From: a virus
Strand: one strand, 5' to 3'
Length of the DNA stretch: 28,264 nucleotides
Virus record (IMG/VR): IMGVR_UViG_3300044695_003167
Coordinates: 1 to 28,264 of that record
Shown here in pieces: positions 13,935 through 20,650 of the stretch. Under the pieces are notes generated by a model, which was not told the DNA's origin, ran no database searches, and saw only the letters and a program-made list of their open reading frames with translations. Position 1 is the stretch's first letter; each line of letters begins with the position of its first letter. The position numbers and the translations under genes are program-made.

Positions 13935-14332
13935 TTTTTGCGTAGCTGGGCAACCATTGAGGCGCTCGCCCCGTTGATGCGATGAGCGATGTAGCTGTTG
14001 CTTTTGCCCTTGTGGCGTTCAATAGCCGCCAAGATGCGTTCTTCTAGGGACTTGGGCTGACTTTTTGTGGCGACGCCTTCCTTGGCAGGAGAAATGCCAT
14101 CGTCTGTCTTTTGTCGATAGCATCGAACGCGAATGGTCATGCGGCGTTTCATGTCCCAAACTGGGAACTCCTGAGTCTCGAAAGCTCCTGATGCCAGACC
14201 GCCTTTGAGCAGGTCGTGAACCCGCTCTGGAGAGCATTGAAGCTCGGCTGCGATCTTGTCTTTGGTGTCCCAACCTGCCGGGATGCTGAACTTCTGGACG
14301 TTGATTTTATCGACTGCTTTTTGCCAATTCAT
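13931..14332 (-). CDS. Helix-turn-helix protein, possible regulator, 133 aa
   Basis: ATG at 14332. Two helix-turn-helix-like segments are seen: residues about 22-45 (TKDKIAAELQCSPERVHDLL) and 95-132 (LEERILAAIERHKGKSNSYI, then ending ASMVAQLRKK). Between them is a beta segment (RRMTIRVRCYRQK) and a Lys/Ser-rich linker. This suits a DNA-binding protein. Two tandem 15-bp repeats sit directly upstream of its start (14339-14353 and 14361-14375) and could be an operator. It could also be a small terminase or another DNA-binding factor. Confidence 0.65.
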   Translation of the reverse strand: MNWQKAVDKINVQKFSIPAGWDTKDKIAAELQCSPERVHDLLKGGLASGAFETQEFPVWDMKRRMTIRVRCYRQKTDDGISPAKEGVATKSQPKSLEERILAAIERHKGKSNSYIAHRINGASASMVAQLRKK

Positions 14333-14338
14333 AGTGTG

Positions 14339-14375
14339 TTTTGCGTGGTTTATTGTCTGTTTTTGCGTGGTTTAT
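14339..14375. repeat. Tandem 15-bp direct repeats upstream of HTH gene
   Basis: TTTTGCGTGGTTTAT occurs at 14339-14353 and again at 14361-14375, a 22-bp period with 7 bp between copies. The pair begins about 6 bp ahead of the HTH gene's ATG (minus strand) and ends across the stop of the phosphoesterase gene. Two helical turns put both copies on one face of DNA, as for a cooperative operator. Autoregulation by the HTH protein is inference. Confidence 0.75.
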
Positions 14376-15370
14376 CCAACAAAGATCGGGAAGGTGACGG
14401 TCCTTCCGTAGCGTTTGTCGAAAATGAATCCCGTTTGGGAAGGTGGTTCGTATGGGGCCTTAATGACAACGGAGTAAGCGTTGTATCCAATCAAACTCCC
14501 GTTGCAAATCCACTTCGGGTTCTGCTGACTCTGGTGCCAGTGACCAAAGATGTCGAGGTCTGCCGGGACACCCTTGTTCCAAGACGCAATAGCTTTCTCA
14601 ACTGGGATGGTCAAACCACCAATGCCGCCTTGATACTGCAATCCGTCGCCGTGATGAATGCGCAGGGTCTTGCCATAGAGGTCGAGAAGCAGGTGGTAGC
14701 CATCGGAAACGTGCCATTCAGCCTTGCTGCCCATGTGCTTCGCCATCGTCTTATAGAGCATCCATTCGTAGGAGTTGGCGGCACCTGTGGCATGTCGTGG
14801 TTTGCGACATGTTCGACCATGATTTCCATAGACGCAAGGAATTACTATTTCCCCAAAGTGCTTCGACAAAAGCTCAACACCGCTGGCAATTTGATCTTGA
14901 AGCCACAGAACCGTTTGCGTAGGCGATAGAGCATTGTTCTCCATCAGTTCCTCATGAATGTAGCCCGTCATCAAATCGCCCCCTAAAACAAGCACAAGGC
15001 GGTCAATTTTGGCTCCGTGACGCTGAATCTGAGCCATGCGAACAATGGACTGCCAGAAACGGTTGATGCGCTGTTCAGCAATGTCCAGATTGAACTCGTT
15101 CAGGTTGTTGATGGTCTTGCCCTCAACGGTTTCCTCAACGTGCCAGTCAGAAGCAACGGCTACAAAGGTGGCCTCTGCGTCCGCATCTGGAGAAACCTTA
15201 ATCTTGGATGGCTTAGGCTTTTCTGAGCAGATGCCCAGCGCCGTATTGAGCTGCTGGTCTTTTTCCGAGATGATGTCGAGGAGGTTTTTACGCTCGGATT
15301 CAAAGTCGGCCACGGTCTTTTTGTGGCGAATTTCCTGTGTTTCGTGAACGGCTGCGGACCAATTTTTCAT
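14372..15370 (-). CDS. Calcineurin-like metallophosphoesterase
   Basis: The 332-aa protein has the full motif set of the dimetal phosphoesterase superfamily: D75-W-H77 (ASDWHVE), D132 (LGGDLMTG), N183-H184 (YGNHGR), H239/H240 (RIHHGDG) and H277-W-H279 (FGHWHQ). It should hydrolyse phosphoester bonds with bound Mn or Fe; phage relatives may act on DNA ends (SbcD-like) or nucleotides, which cannot be decided here. Residues 1-50 form a charged coiled-coil that may mediate assembly. It lies inside the lysis/accessory array, 2 nt after the lipoprotein gene on its far side, and ends at the tandem repeat. Confidence 0.9.
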   Translation of the reverse strand: MKNWSAAVHETQEIRHKKTVADFESERKNLLDIISEKDQQLNTALGICSEKPKPSKIKVSPDADAEATFVAVASDWHVEETVEGKTINNLNEFNLDIAEQRINRFWQSIVRMAQIQRHGAKIDRLVLVLGGDLMTGYIHEELMENNALSPTQTVLWLQDQIASGVELLSKHFGEIVIPCVYGNHGRTCRKPRHATGAANSYEWMLYKTMAKHMGSKAEWHVSDGYHLLLDLYGKTLRIHHGDGLQYQGGIGGLTIPVEKAIASWNKGVPADLDIFGHWHQSQQNPKWICNGSLIGYNAYSVVIKAPYEPPSQTGFIFDKRYGRTVTFPIFVG

Positions 15371-15372
15371 AT

Positions 15373-15600
15373 TTACTTTGGGTTAAGTGCTTCTTGAACG
15401 CGCTTCATGTAAATATCCGCCGAATACCACCTCTCGTCAACCTGAGAGGTATAAATACCATCCTTGGTCTGGATGGTCGTCCCAGCCTTAAGCTCCAGTG
15501 TGTCTGGAGAGTAAACTTGCATTGAGCTGGCGACGGTAGGCGAGGTTTGAGCGCAGCCTGTCAGCAATAGTGCGATCAGCAGGAGTGCCTTTGTTTTCAT
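15373..15600 (-). CDS. Small lipoprotein, candidate outer-membrane spanin
   Basis: The 75-aa product starts MKTKALLLIALLLTGC, a clear lipoprotein signal with lipobox LTGC and lipidated C16. The mature part is about 60 residues. Its start lies inside the upstream gene (15488-15727) in another frame, a 113-nt overlap like that of Rz/Rz1 spanin pairs, in which the second gene encodes an outer-membrane lipoprotein. It lacks the strong Pro bias of Rz1, so the assignment is tentative. It would help disrupt the outer membrane at lysis, which implies a Gram-negative host. Confidence 0.65.
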   Translation of the reverse strand: MKTKALLLIALLLTGCAQTSPTVASSMQVYSPDTLELKAGTTIQTKDGIYTSQVDERWYSADIYMKRVQEALNPK

Positions 15601-15727
15601 GGTCGATGATCTTTTCGGTTAGGGACTCACACTCTTTCGTCACCTGCCATTGGAGCCACAAAGGAAAAGCCTTCGCGAGTGACGCAAAGGCTTCGAGAGC
15701 GGCGGTGATGGCGGCTAGAATGGTCAT
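15488..15727 (-). CDS. Candidate inner-membrane spanin-like protein, 79 aa
   Basis: ATG at 15727, one nt after the upstream TGA. Residues about 1-28 are hydrophobic (TILAAITAALEAFASLAKAF), followed by a charged helical region (KECESLTEKIIDHENKG and ADRLRSNLAYRRQLNASLL). An N-terminal anchor with a periplasmic helical tail is the plan of an inner-membrane spanin (Rz type), and the lipoprotein gene overlaps it in a shifted frame. The hydrophobic part holds charged residues, so membrane insertion is not certain. Confidence in the role is modest; in the gene, fair. Confidence 0.5.
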   Translation of the reverse strand: MTILAAITAALEAFASLAKAFPLWLQWQVTKECESLTEKIIDHENKGTPADRTIADRLRSNLAYRRQLNASLLSRHTGA

Positions 15728-15728
15728 T

Positions 15729-15917
15729 TCACGCTTTAGGCTCGGGCCAGATTGGTCCTGCGTCAGCAGCCCTGAGAACCATTAGAGCTTGACGGATTTG
15801 GGAGGCGTCTGTGGCATTTGAGTCAGCCTGTTCAATGCTTCCCTCCGAGCGATAAATTGGCTCGTTGTTTTCCAGAACTTCGAGACTGACTTCCAGTTGT
15901 GCGATTGCGGCTTTCAT
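15729..15917 (-). CDS. Hypothetical small acidic protein, 62 aa
   Basis: ATG at 15917, 22 nt after the holin-like gene. The product (MKAAIAQLEVSLEVLENNEP) looks helical and acidic, with a C-terminal Pro-Trp segment (AGPIWPEPKA). No membrane segment or motif. Position between holin-like and spanin-like genes suggests the lysis block, but nothing in it shows a lytic role. Confidence 0.55.
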   Translation of the reverse strand: MKAAIAQLEVSLEVLENNEPIYRSEGSIEQADSNATDASQIRQALMVLRAADAGPIWPEPKA

Positions 15918-15939
15918 TGTGTTTTTGAGGGGTGGCGAA

Positions 15940-16164
15940 TTACTTCACAGCATACTTGCGGGCTACGAACGACAGGCCGGTTTCAAGGAGCCAGCTTGCT
16001 CCAGAGATGAGGCCAGCAGCGATAGTGGACGTGAGTTCCGCATCCACGCCTTTAGCGGCGAGGTAAGCGGACAAAGCGCCAGCCGCATAGGTGACGCCCT
16101 TCAAGGCCTGACGAATGATCCAGCCGGAGTTGGTAGTGGCGAGTTTGATGGCAAGTTCTTTCAT
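15940..16164 (-). CDS. Candidate holin, 74 aa, two hydrophobic segments
   Basis: The 74-aa protein has hydrophobic segments at about 22-40 (GVTYAAGALSAYLAAKG) and 45-67 (TSTIAAGLISGASWLLETG), separated by a short acidic turn (VDAEL), with Lys at both ends (C-terminus VARKYAVK). This matches small two-span holins that form membrane holes to release the endolysin. It lies 3 nt after a larger two-span membrane protein and a few genes before the amidase. Holins are too diverse for certainty from sequence alone. Confidence 0.65.
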   Translation of the reverse strand: MKELAIKLATTNSGWIIRQALKGVTYAAGALSAYLAAKGVDAELTSTIAAGLISGASWLLETGLSFVARKYAVK

Positions 16165-16167
16165 GGG

Positions 16168-16608
16168 TTAATGCTTACGTTTATTGTTGGGTTCTGTCAA
16201 ATCCTCGTTTTTGGACGACTTAGCCTTCAGGGCGTCCAGACTGAGGTTTTGATAGTCTCGCAGGGACTTATTTTGATCCTCTTGAAGCTGCTCAATCTTG
16301 GTCCCTACGTCGTCAATCATCTTAGTAAGTTTGTCCAAACAATCAGCAAACCTGTTCATTGTCGAGAGTCCCTTGCCCCACACCGCCCGCAGAATCAGGG
16401 CGATGAAAGCAGCTAGAGCGACGATGAAGAGGATTAACACGACATGGAGTGGCTGAAGGGCAAGCTCCTCGGGGGAGATTACAGCCATTCTAGTGTAACA
16501 CCCATACGCTGTCGTAGCAACTATTCCTAACCCAGAAATAGCAGCTCCGGCGATGTGATACGCCAAGGCAACCGGGAGGTCCAAGCTGGAGTCGAAAAAG
16601 GTCTTCAC
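16168..16608 (-). CDS. Two-span membrane protein with coiled-coil tail
   Basis: GTG at 16608 overlaps the TGA of a 58-aa gene upstream (GTGA), which sets the start. Membrane segments are at about 12-37 and 54-76 (HVVLILFIVALAAFIALIL), followed by a coiled-coil (85-125) and a Lys/Asn-rich end. It could be a holin, a holin partner or a spanin-like anchor; it is longer than usual small holins. It is directly followed by the 74-aa holin candidate. Function not settled. Confidence 0.6.
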   Translation of the reverse strand: MKTFFDSSLDLPVALAYHIAGAAISGLGIVATTAYGCYTRMAVISPEELALQPLHVVLILFIVALAAFIALILRAVWGKGLSTMNRFADCLDKLTKMIDDVGTKIEQLQEDQNKSLRDYQNLSLDALKAKSSKNEDLTEPNNKRKH

Positions 16609-16781
16609 TGGGTCTGAGAAGTGTTAGTTTCTGTTTTGGAAGCTATGAACTCCGCGAGCTTCTGGAAGTGGTTTTGAAGCGCCCATGCGTCTCGAACAGT
16701 CATTTCAGCTTTGAGGTTGGCGACGAAACCAACGACGGCATCGAGGGTTTGCTGGGCTTCAGGTTGGGTGATCGGTGTCAT
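16605..16781 (-). CDS. Small protein, 58 aa, coupled to both neighbours
   Basis: The frame runs from ATG 16781 to TGA 16605. Its ATG overlaps the TGA of the gene upstream (ATGA) and its TGA overlaps the GTG of the membrane protein downstream (GTGA). The peptide starts MTPITQPEAQQTLDAVVGF and appears helical, with a Thr/Ser/Gln-rich end (TETNTSQTQ). No membrane span or motif. The chained overlaps argue strongly that it is a real gene; its function is unknown. Confidence 0.7.
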   Translation of the reverse strand: MTPITQPEAQQTLDAVVGFVANLKAEMTVRDAWALQNHFQKLAEFIASKTETNTSQTQ

Positions 16782-17032
16782 GGAGTTTGGATGGCCTGTT
16801 CGACCTGCGCGATGATTGCCATGCGCTGCTCAAATGGCAAGTCCTTGGCTGCGCTTACGAGGCGTAAAGCTGCGGCGTTGAAGTCGGCATCGGTGTAGGA
16901 GGCGATTTCGGCATTCAGTGAGCGCAGGAGATAGGCTTCGACGGTCAAGGGGTCAGGTTGCACCTCGTCTGCCCGCTTTTGAAGCGAGGCGGCCTGCTCC
17001 GCGTTGAGTTCAAGGGTTAGGGTGATGGTCAT
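16778..17032 (-). CDS. Hypothetical small helical protein, 84 aa
   Basis: ATG at 17032, 3 nt after the tail-fibre TAA. The product (MTITLTLELNAEQAASLQKR) begins with a beta-like segment and continues as acidic helices. No cysteine or membrane segment. It overlaps the 58-aa gene by ATGA. It may be a fibre-linked or early lysis-block protein; I do not recognise it. Confidence 0.6.
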   Translation of the reverse strand: MTITLTLELNAEQAASLQKRADEVQPDPLTVEAYLLRSLNAEIASYTDADFNAAALRLVSAAKDLPFEQRMAIIAQVEQAIQTP

Positions 17033-17035
17033 GGC

Positions 17036-19222
17036 TTATGCTGCTCCAAGGGTTGTGACTGTGCCGGACGAGCCTCGATACTTCAAAGCTCCTGCCTCGA
17101 CGTAAAGGATGCCTCCGCCAGTTGGATTCGTTGTCGGAACGGTCGTGGCGTTTCCGAGGAAAAGGACACCGCTACCACTGCCGTAGCTGCCAGCATTGGC
17201 AAGGAGGGTGGTATTGTAGGTCGTGGCCTCAAAGACAGCCCTTGCGGTTCCGTCCGTGACGAGTTGCATGACGCGAGCCGTGCCACCGCCGCTGCCCTTC
17301 TCTGTGCCTATTTGCAACGTGTTTGCCGTGGTGCGCCAGTCAAAGATGCCTCGTTCAAAGTTTGTTGCAGAGGTGTAGGTGTTATAAACACGAACAGTTT
17401 GCGCAGAGGTTCCGTTGCGGCTTGCGAGAATACCGGACGCATCACGGAGCAAAATAACATCCGATGATGCTGCTGGGGTGTCATTGGTCCATCGAACCGA
17501 GCTTAACGATCCCATTGCAACCCCCGGCAGAAACCCGCTGCTTCCAATAGCGGTCCCACCTTGTTCGTTGCCTGAGTTCAAAAATAGAAAGCCAACATCC
17601 GTGCGCCGCCAGATAGTATCTTTCGTATCATTCGCGAGTCTGATGCCGGTCGTATTAAACTGCACCATGCGCGAGCCGTTGACCGTGAAGTCGATAGAAT
17701 TGCTACCGCTGGAGTAAATGCCAGTGTTTGCACCAGCTCCGGTAAATGTCAGCGACGGAGCCGATGCGCTGCCCGCTGACAATGTCTGAACCCCCGTAAA
17801 TGTATTCGCCCCCAAAATAGCCAGCGTCCCACTCGCGGCCATGTTGTTCGCAAGGCTGGTGGCTACGTTAGTGCCGAGCCCAGTGATATTGCCGACAGCC
17901 GGTGCTACCGTATTGGTGCTTACAGCAGTTATGAGTCCCTTGGCGTTGACTGTGATAGCTGGAATTGCGGTAGAGCTGCCGAACGACCCGGTGTTGCTGT
18001 TGACGGTCGCCAGTGTCAGCGCGCCTGTGTTAGCGAGCGTGGCGTCTCCTGAAACGGACTTGTTCTCGAAGACGGTCCCTGCGCTGTTGGCGACGAGAAT
18101 CTGGCCCGTCGAGAGACTGGTGATCGTCACGCCCTCGTCATCCTTGATGTTGGAGCCGAGTGTGCGGTTGATGAAGACCGTGCCGTTGGAAGCGTGGGCA
18201 TGGACGACTGCGAGAACCTGCACGTGTGGATTCGGCGCTGCGGGCTGCGTTTTAGTCAATGACCCGGTTGTCGTCCCAGCGTAGATGATCTCGCCATCTG
18301 CCCAAGTCTCGCCATAGTTGCCGCCGTTGGTCTGGATGCCACGCAGTTTGCCGAAAGCGATGACGAATCCTTCACTGCCGTTGGCTAGGCTTTCGGCAGT
18401 AAGACCCATGAAGTAGGTGCTCGGGCCGGTGCCATTCCACGGTTGGATGAGCAGCCTGCCGCTGTTGCCTGTAGTCCCGTTATACATGACGGGCACACCT
18501 TTAGCAATGGTGCTGCCGGTGCTATTTCTGACGTGATACAGGACGTGCTGGCCCGTGTGCATCGCGAAGCCGTTGAGCTGGATGTCGAGCGTTTCGTCGT
18601 TGGAACTCCACATCATCTGGCCTGCCGTGGTAAGCGAGCCGGTGGGTGTGGTGTCCATCGCGATACTGTTGACGCTGGCGAGGTCGCCTGTGTCAGACTG
18701 CGTGATCTGGCCGTTTTGGACGAGTTTACCCGTGGTGCCGTCGAACCGAACTAGCGCATTGTCGGCGGCGGAGGCAGGACCAACTACGTCTCCGCTTCCA
18801 GTTGCGGCAATGGTGGTGCCCGTAATCGACAATCCGCTTCCAACAGTCAGAGATGTTAGCTTGTTTTGAGACTCATCCCAAAACACCAGTTTATCGGAAC
18901 CTTGATCGTCCGCCGAGATGGATTGTCCGGTGATTGTCAGGATGTCTGTAACCGTTGAGTCCAGTGTCACATCCCCGCTATTTGTGCCAGAAAGGGTGCC
19001 AGAAGCGCCATCAGCAATCGTAATCCCGCTATCTTGGATGAGCTTTCCAGTGGCTCCATCAAAGCGGACGATAGCATTGTCAGTGGAACTGGCTGGTCCT
19101 ACCACATCTCCAGAGCCGCCCGATCCTCCTCCGTAGTTAATCTCCACCGTCACGTCTCCTTCTTGGGTGACGCTAACTGTCGGCTTGCTTACCGGAGTTG
19201 TGACGTTGACGGACGTGCTCAT
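17036..19222 (-). CDS. Tail fibre protein, 728 aa
   Basis: This is a typical phage fibre: long, rich in Gly, Ser, Thr and Ala, with two copies of a repeat near residues 38-63 and 144-169 (GDVVGPAS..DNA.VRFDG.TGKL.Q). A central domain (about 200-360) holds HVLYHVRNSTGSTIAKGVPV and NPHVQVLAVVHAHASNGTVF, as in many fibres. The C-terminal third holds beta-rich fibre segments and ends GGGILYVEAGALKYRGSSGT. It probably trimerises and binds the host surface. No peptidase S74 chaperone is visible. The ATG overlaps the fibre-accessory gene's TGA. Precise receptor unknown. Confidence 0.85.
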   Translation of the reverse strand: MSTSVNVTTPVSKPTVSVTQEGDVTVEINYGGGSGGSGDVVGPASSTDNAIVRFDGATGKLIQDSGITIADGASGTLSGTNSGDVTLDSTVTDILTITGQSISADDQGSDKLVFWDESQNKLTSLTVGSGLSITGTTIAATGSGDVVGPASAADNALVRFDGTTGKLVQNGQITQSDTGDLASVNSIAMDTTPTGSLTTAGQMMWSSNDETLDIQLNGFAMHTGQHVLYHVRNSTGSTIAKGVPVMYNGTTGNSGRLLIQPWNGTGPSTYFMGLTAESLANGSEGFVIAFGKLRGIQTNGGNYGETWADGEIIYAGTTTGSLTKTQPAAPNPHVQVLAVVHAHASNGTVFINRTLGSNIKDDEGVTITSLSTGQILVANSAGTVFENKSVSGDATLANTGALTLATVNSNTGSFGSSTAIPAITVNAKGLITAVSTNTVAPAVGNITGLGTNVATSLANNMAASGTLAILGANTFTGVQTLSAGSASAPSLTFTGAGANTGIYSSGSNSIDFTVNGSRMVQFNTTGIRLANDTKDTIWRRTDVGFLFLNSGNEQGGTAIGSSGFLPGVAMGSLSSVRWTNDTPAASSDVILLRDASGILASRNGTSAQTVRVYNTYTSATNFERGIFDWRTTANTLQIGTEKGSGGGTARVMQLVTDGTARAVFEATTYNTTLLANAGSYGSGSGVLFLGNATTVPTTNPTGGGILYVEAGALKYRGSSGTVTTLGAA

Positions 19223-19581
19223 GAAGGAAGAGAATACTGCTGAAGGACTTGCATGGAGCCTTGGAGGTAGGTTTGAATCACATCATCGCTATCCGTGACG
19301 CGGAACTGCCAGACGTAGGTGCCAGCATTGAGGCCAAGGTTCTGTTGCGGAATGGTGAAAACCCAGTTCACGTCATCAGTGATGGTAATGTCGCCATCGG
19401 CAGAACTGAGTTGCTTGACCGTCTGAATGTCGGACGCCTGTTTCTTGATGGCAAAGATAGCCAATTCAGCCGTGCTGCCCGTGTCTGGAGGCGTAATCGT
19501 GATGCTAGGAATCCCTCCCCAAGTGTCTCCTTGGACGAAAGCCAGATTGGCGTCGAGTTGAGTGGAATCTCCGGGGATCAT
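19219..19581 (-). CDS. Fibre/baseplate accessory-like beta protein, 120 aa
   Basis: The product is beta-rich (SITITPPDTGSTAELAIFAI, ITDDVNWVFTIPQQ, TYVWQFRVTDSDDVIQTY) and looks like a small beta-sandwich, similar to N-terminal domains of phage baseplate upper proteins. It lies between the collar and fibre genes with ATGA overlaps on both sides. Such proteins often attach fibres to the tail. I saw no diagnostic motif, so the name is by context and texture. Confidence 0.6.
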   Translation of the reverse strand: MIPGDSTQLDANLAFVQGDTWGGIPSITITPPDTGSTAELAIFAIKKQASDIQTVKQLSSADGDITITDDVNWVFTIPQQNLGLNAGTYVWQFRVTDSDDVIQTYLQGSMQVLQQYSLPS

Positions 19582-20099
19582 GTTTTGATGATGAAGTTTA
19601 CTACGAGGGTAGGCTGGATGTTGCTTATGGCAGCTGATGCTGATCCACTATAAGATACGCCATCTAAAACAAATGAGCCAATTCCAGATACCACTTGAAC
19701 CTCGGAAAGATTGAGCGGCGGAAGATTGTTGGCCTCAATTTGATTTGAGCTCAAGCCAACCATATCCCCGATTGAAGGGAAACCGACTCCATCCACACCC
19801 GCTGGCACACGCCCACGGAAATCAGGAACATTGAAGGTCGTGCTATCGTCTCCGGTGCCAAACGTGGTGCCGATAACGGCGAAGAGGCTGGCGTAGGTCG
19901 TGCGGCTGACGGCTGCGCCATTGCAAAGCAGCCACCCGCTAGGAGCAGTGCCAGTGAACCAGAGCTTGCCTTCGCCTGTAATTGCGCTGCCGCTTCCACC
20001 TCCGCCGCCACTGCCACCCAAGGCTTGATAGATGCCATAGAGGATGGTCTGGACGCTTACTGGTGGCGGAACTTCGAGAGTTTGAGGAATACCGGGCAT
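19578..20099 (-). CDS. Tail collar-domain protein, 173 aa
   Basis: Residues about 45-100 match the phage tail collar domain (PF07484): GWLLCNGAAVSRTTYASLFA, then TFGTGDDSTTFNVPDFRGRV. The end (IQPTLVVNFIIKT) is also usual for the family. The N-terminus (MPGIPQTLEVPPPVS) is nearly the same as that of the next gene upstream, 20106-20309, and a Gly/Ser-rich linker follows it. The protein is probably part of the fibre or tip complex and may aid host binding. Start ATG at 20099. Confidence 0.9.
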   Translation of the reverse strand: MPGIPQTLEVPPPVSVQTILYGIYQALGGSGGGGGSGSAITGEGKLWFTGTAPSGWLLCNGAAVSRTTYASLFAVIGTTFGTGDDSTTFNVPDFRGRVPAGVDGVGFPSIGDMVGLSSNQIEANNLPPLNLSEVQVVSGIGSFVLDGVSYSGSASAAISNIQPTLVVNFIIKT

Positions 20100-20105
20100 G
20101 ATGGT

Positions 20106-20309
20106 TTAAGATTGGAGTTGTCCTTGGGCTGCATTGTAAACGCCCCACCAAAGGGTAGCTGTGTTTACAGGAGGCGGTGGCTTTGCGAGAGGGTCGTAAG
20201 TAATCGCGCCGGGATGATTGGTATTCACAAGCGCAACGCGAATAGCGTTAATCAGCCAGTTCGGACTGACCGGAGGCGGAACTGCCAACGTTTGTGGAAT
20301 ACCGGGCAT
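20106..20309 (-). CDS. Small paralogue of collar-protein N-terminus, 67 aa
   Basis: The protein begins MPGIPQTLAVPPPVSPNW and shares 14 of its first 15 residues with the collar protein downstream, then diverges (INAIRVALVNTNHPGAITYD) and ends in a Pro/Trp region. The shared part may be a docking tag to a common partner, with the rest specific to each protein. It is probably a minor tail protein. A duplicated N-terminus followed by loss of the collar domain is one explanation. Confidence 0.65.
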   Translation of the reverse strand: MPGIPQTLAVPPPVSPNWLINAIRVALVNTNHPGAITYDPLAKPPPPVNTATLWWGVYNAAQGQLQS

Positions 20310-20314
20310 GGCGG

Positions 20315-20575
20315 TTACTTGGTGAAAAGTCCCATTTCTTCGGCTCGCTTCATGGCGGCGTCAATGTCAGTCATGCCAGATTCAGGCATTTCGCCTTCCT
20401 CCTCGACTTCCATTTCCATCTCCATTTCAGGGGCTTCGATGGGAGAGCCGTCGATTTCAACGAGCGTGATATTGCCCTCGTCGTCGATGGTGAATGTCCC
20501 GACCGCTGAAAACGGCTTGCCGGGTTGAGCGTCTTGGGGGATTTCCCAGCCTTTAGGAGATTGAAATGTGAGCAT
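20315..20575 (-). CDS. Small acidic protein downstream of capsid gene, 86 aa
   Basis: ATG at 20575, first gene after the terminator behind the major capsid gene. Residues 1-46 form a beta-like part (KPFSAVGTFTIDDEGNITLV) with an acidic run EMEMEMEVEEEGEM at about 50-63, then a helix (IDAAMKRAEEMGLF). The charge pattern is compatible with a protein-binding or disordered assembly factor. No known family recognised. Confidence 0.6.
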   Translation of the reverse strand: MLTFQSPKGWEIPQDAQPGKPFSAVGTFTIDDEGNITLVEIDGSPIEAPEMEMEMEVEEEGEMPESGMTDIDAAMKRAEEMGLFTK

Positions 20576-20591
20576 GGTTTTGAAAGGAAAA

Positions 20592-20626
20592 GGGCGGGGC
20601 CAGCCTGTTTAGAGCCGACCCCGCCC
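20592..20626 (-). terminator. Rho-independent terminator after major capsid gene
   Basis: GGGCGGGG (20592-20599) pairs with CCCCGCCC (20619-20626), an 8-bp all-GC stem. Reading the minus strand, the stem is followed directly by TTTTCCTTTC, as in a Rho-independent terminator. It lies 25 nt past the stop of the capsid gene and 16 nt before the next ATG. It probably sets high capsid expression apart from the genes downstream, which would need readthrough or a promoter of their own. Confidence 0.8.
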
Positions 20627-20650
20627 GGTTAAGGTTAGGTCCGTGCGGGA

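Noticed and set aside
14216-14929. 237-aa plus-strand open frame
   Set aside because: It lies antisense to the phosphoesterase and the HTH gene, both of which have clear motifs.
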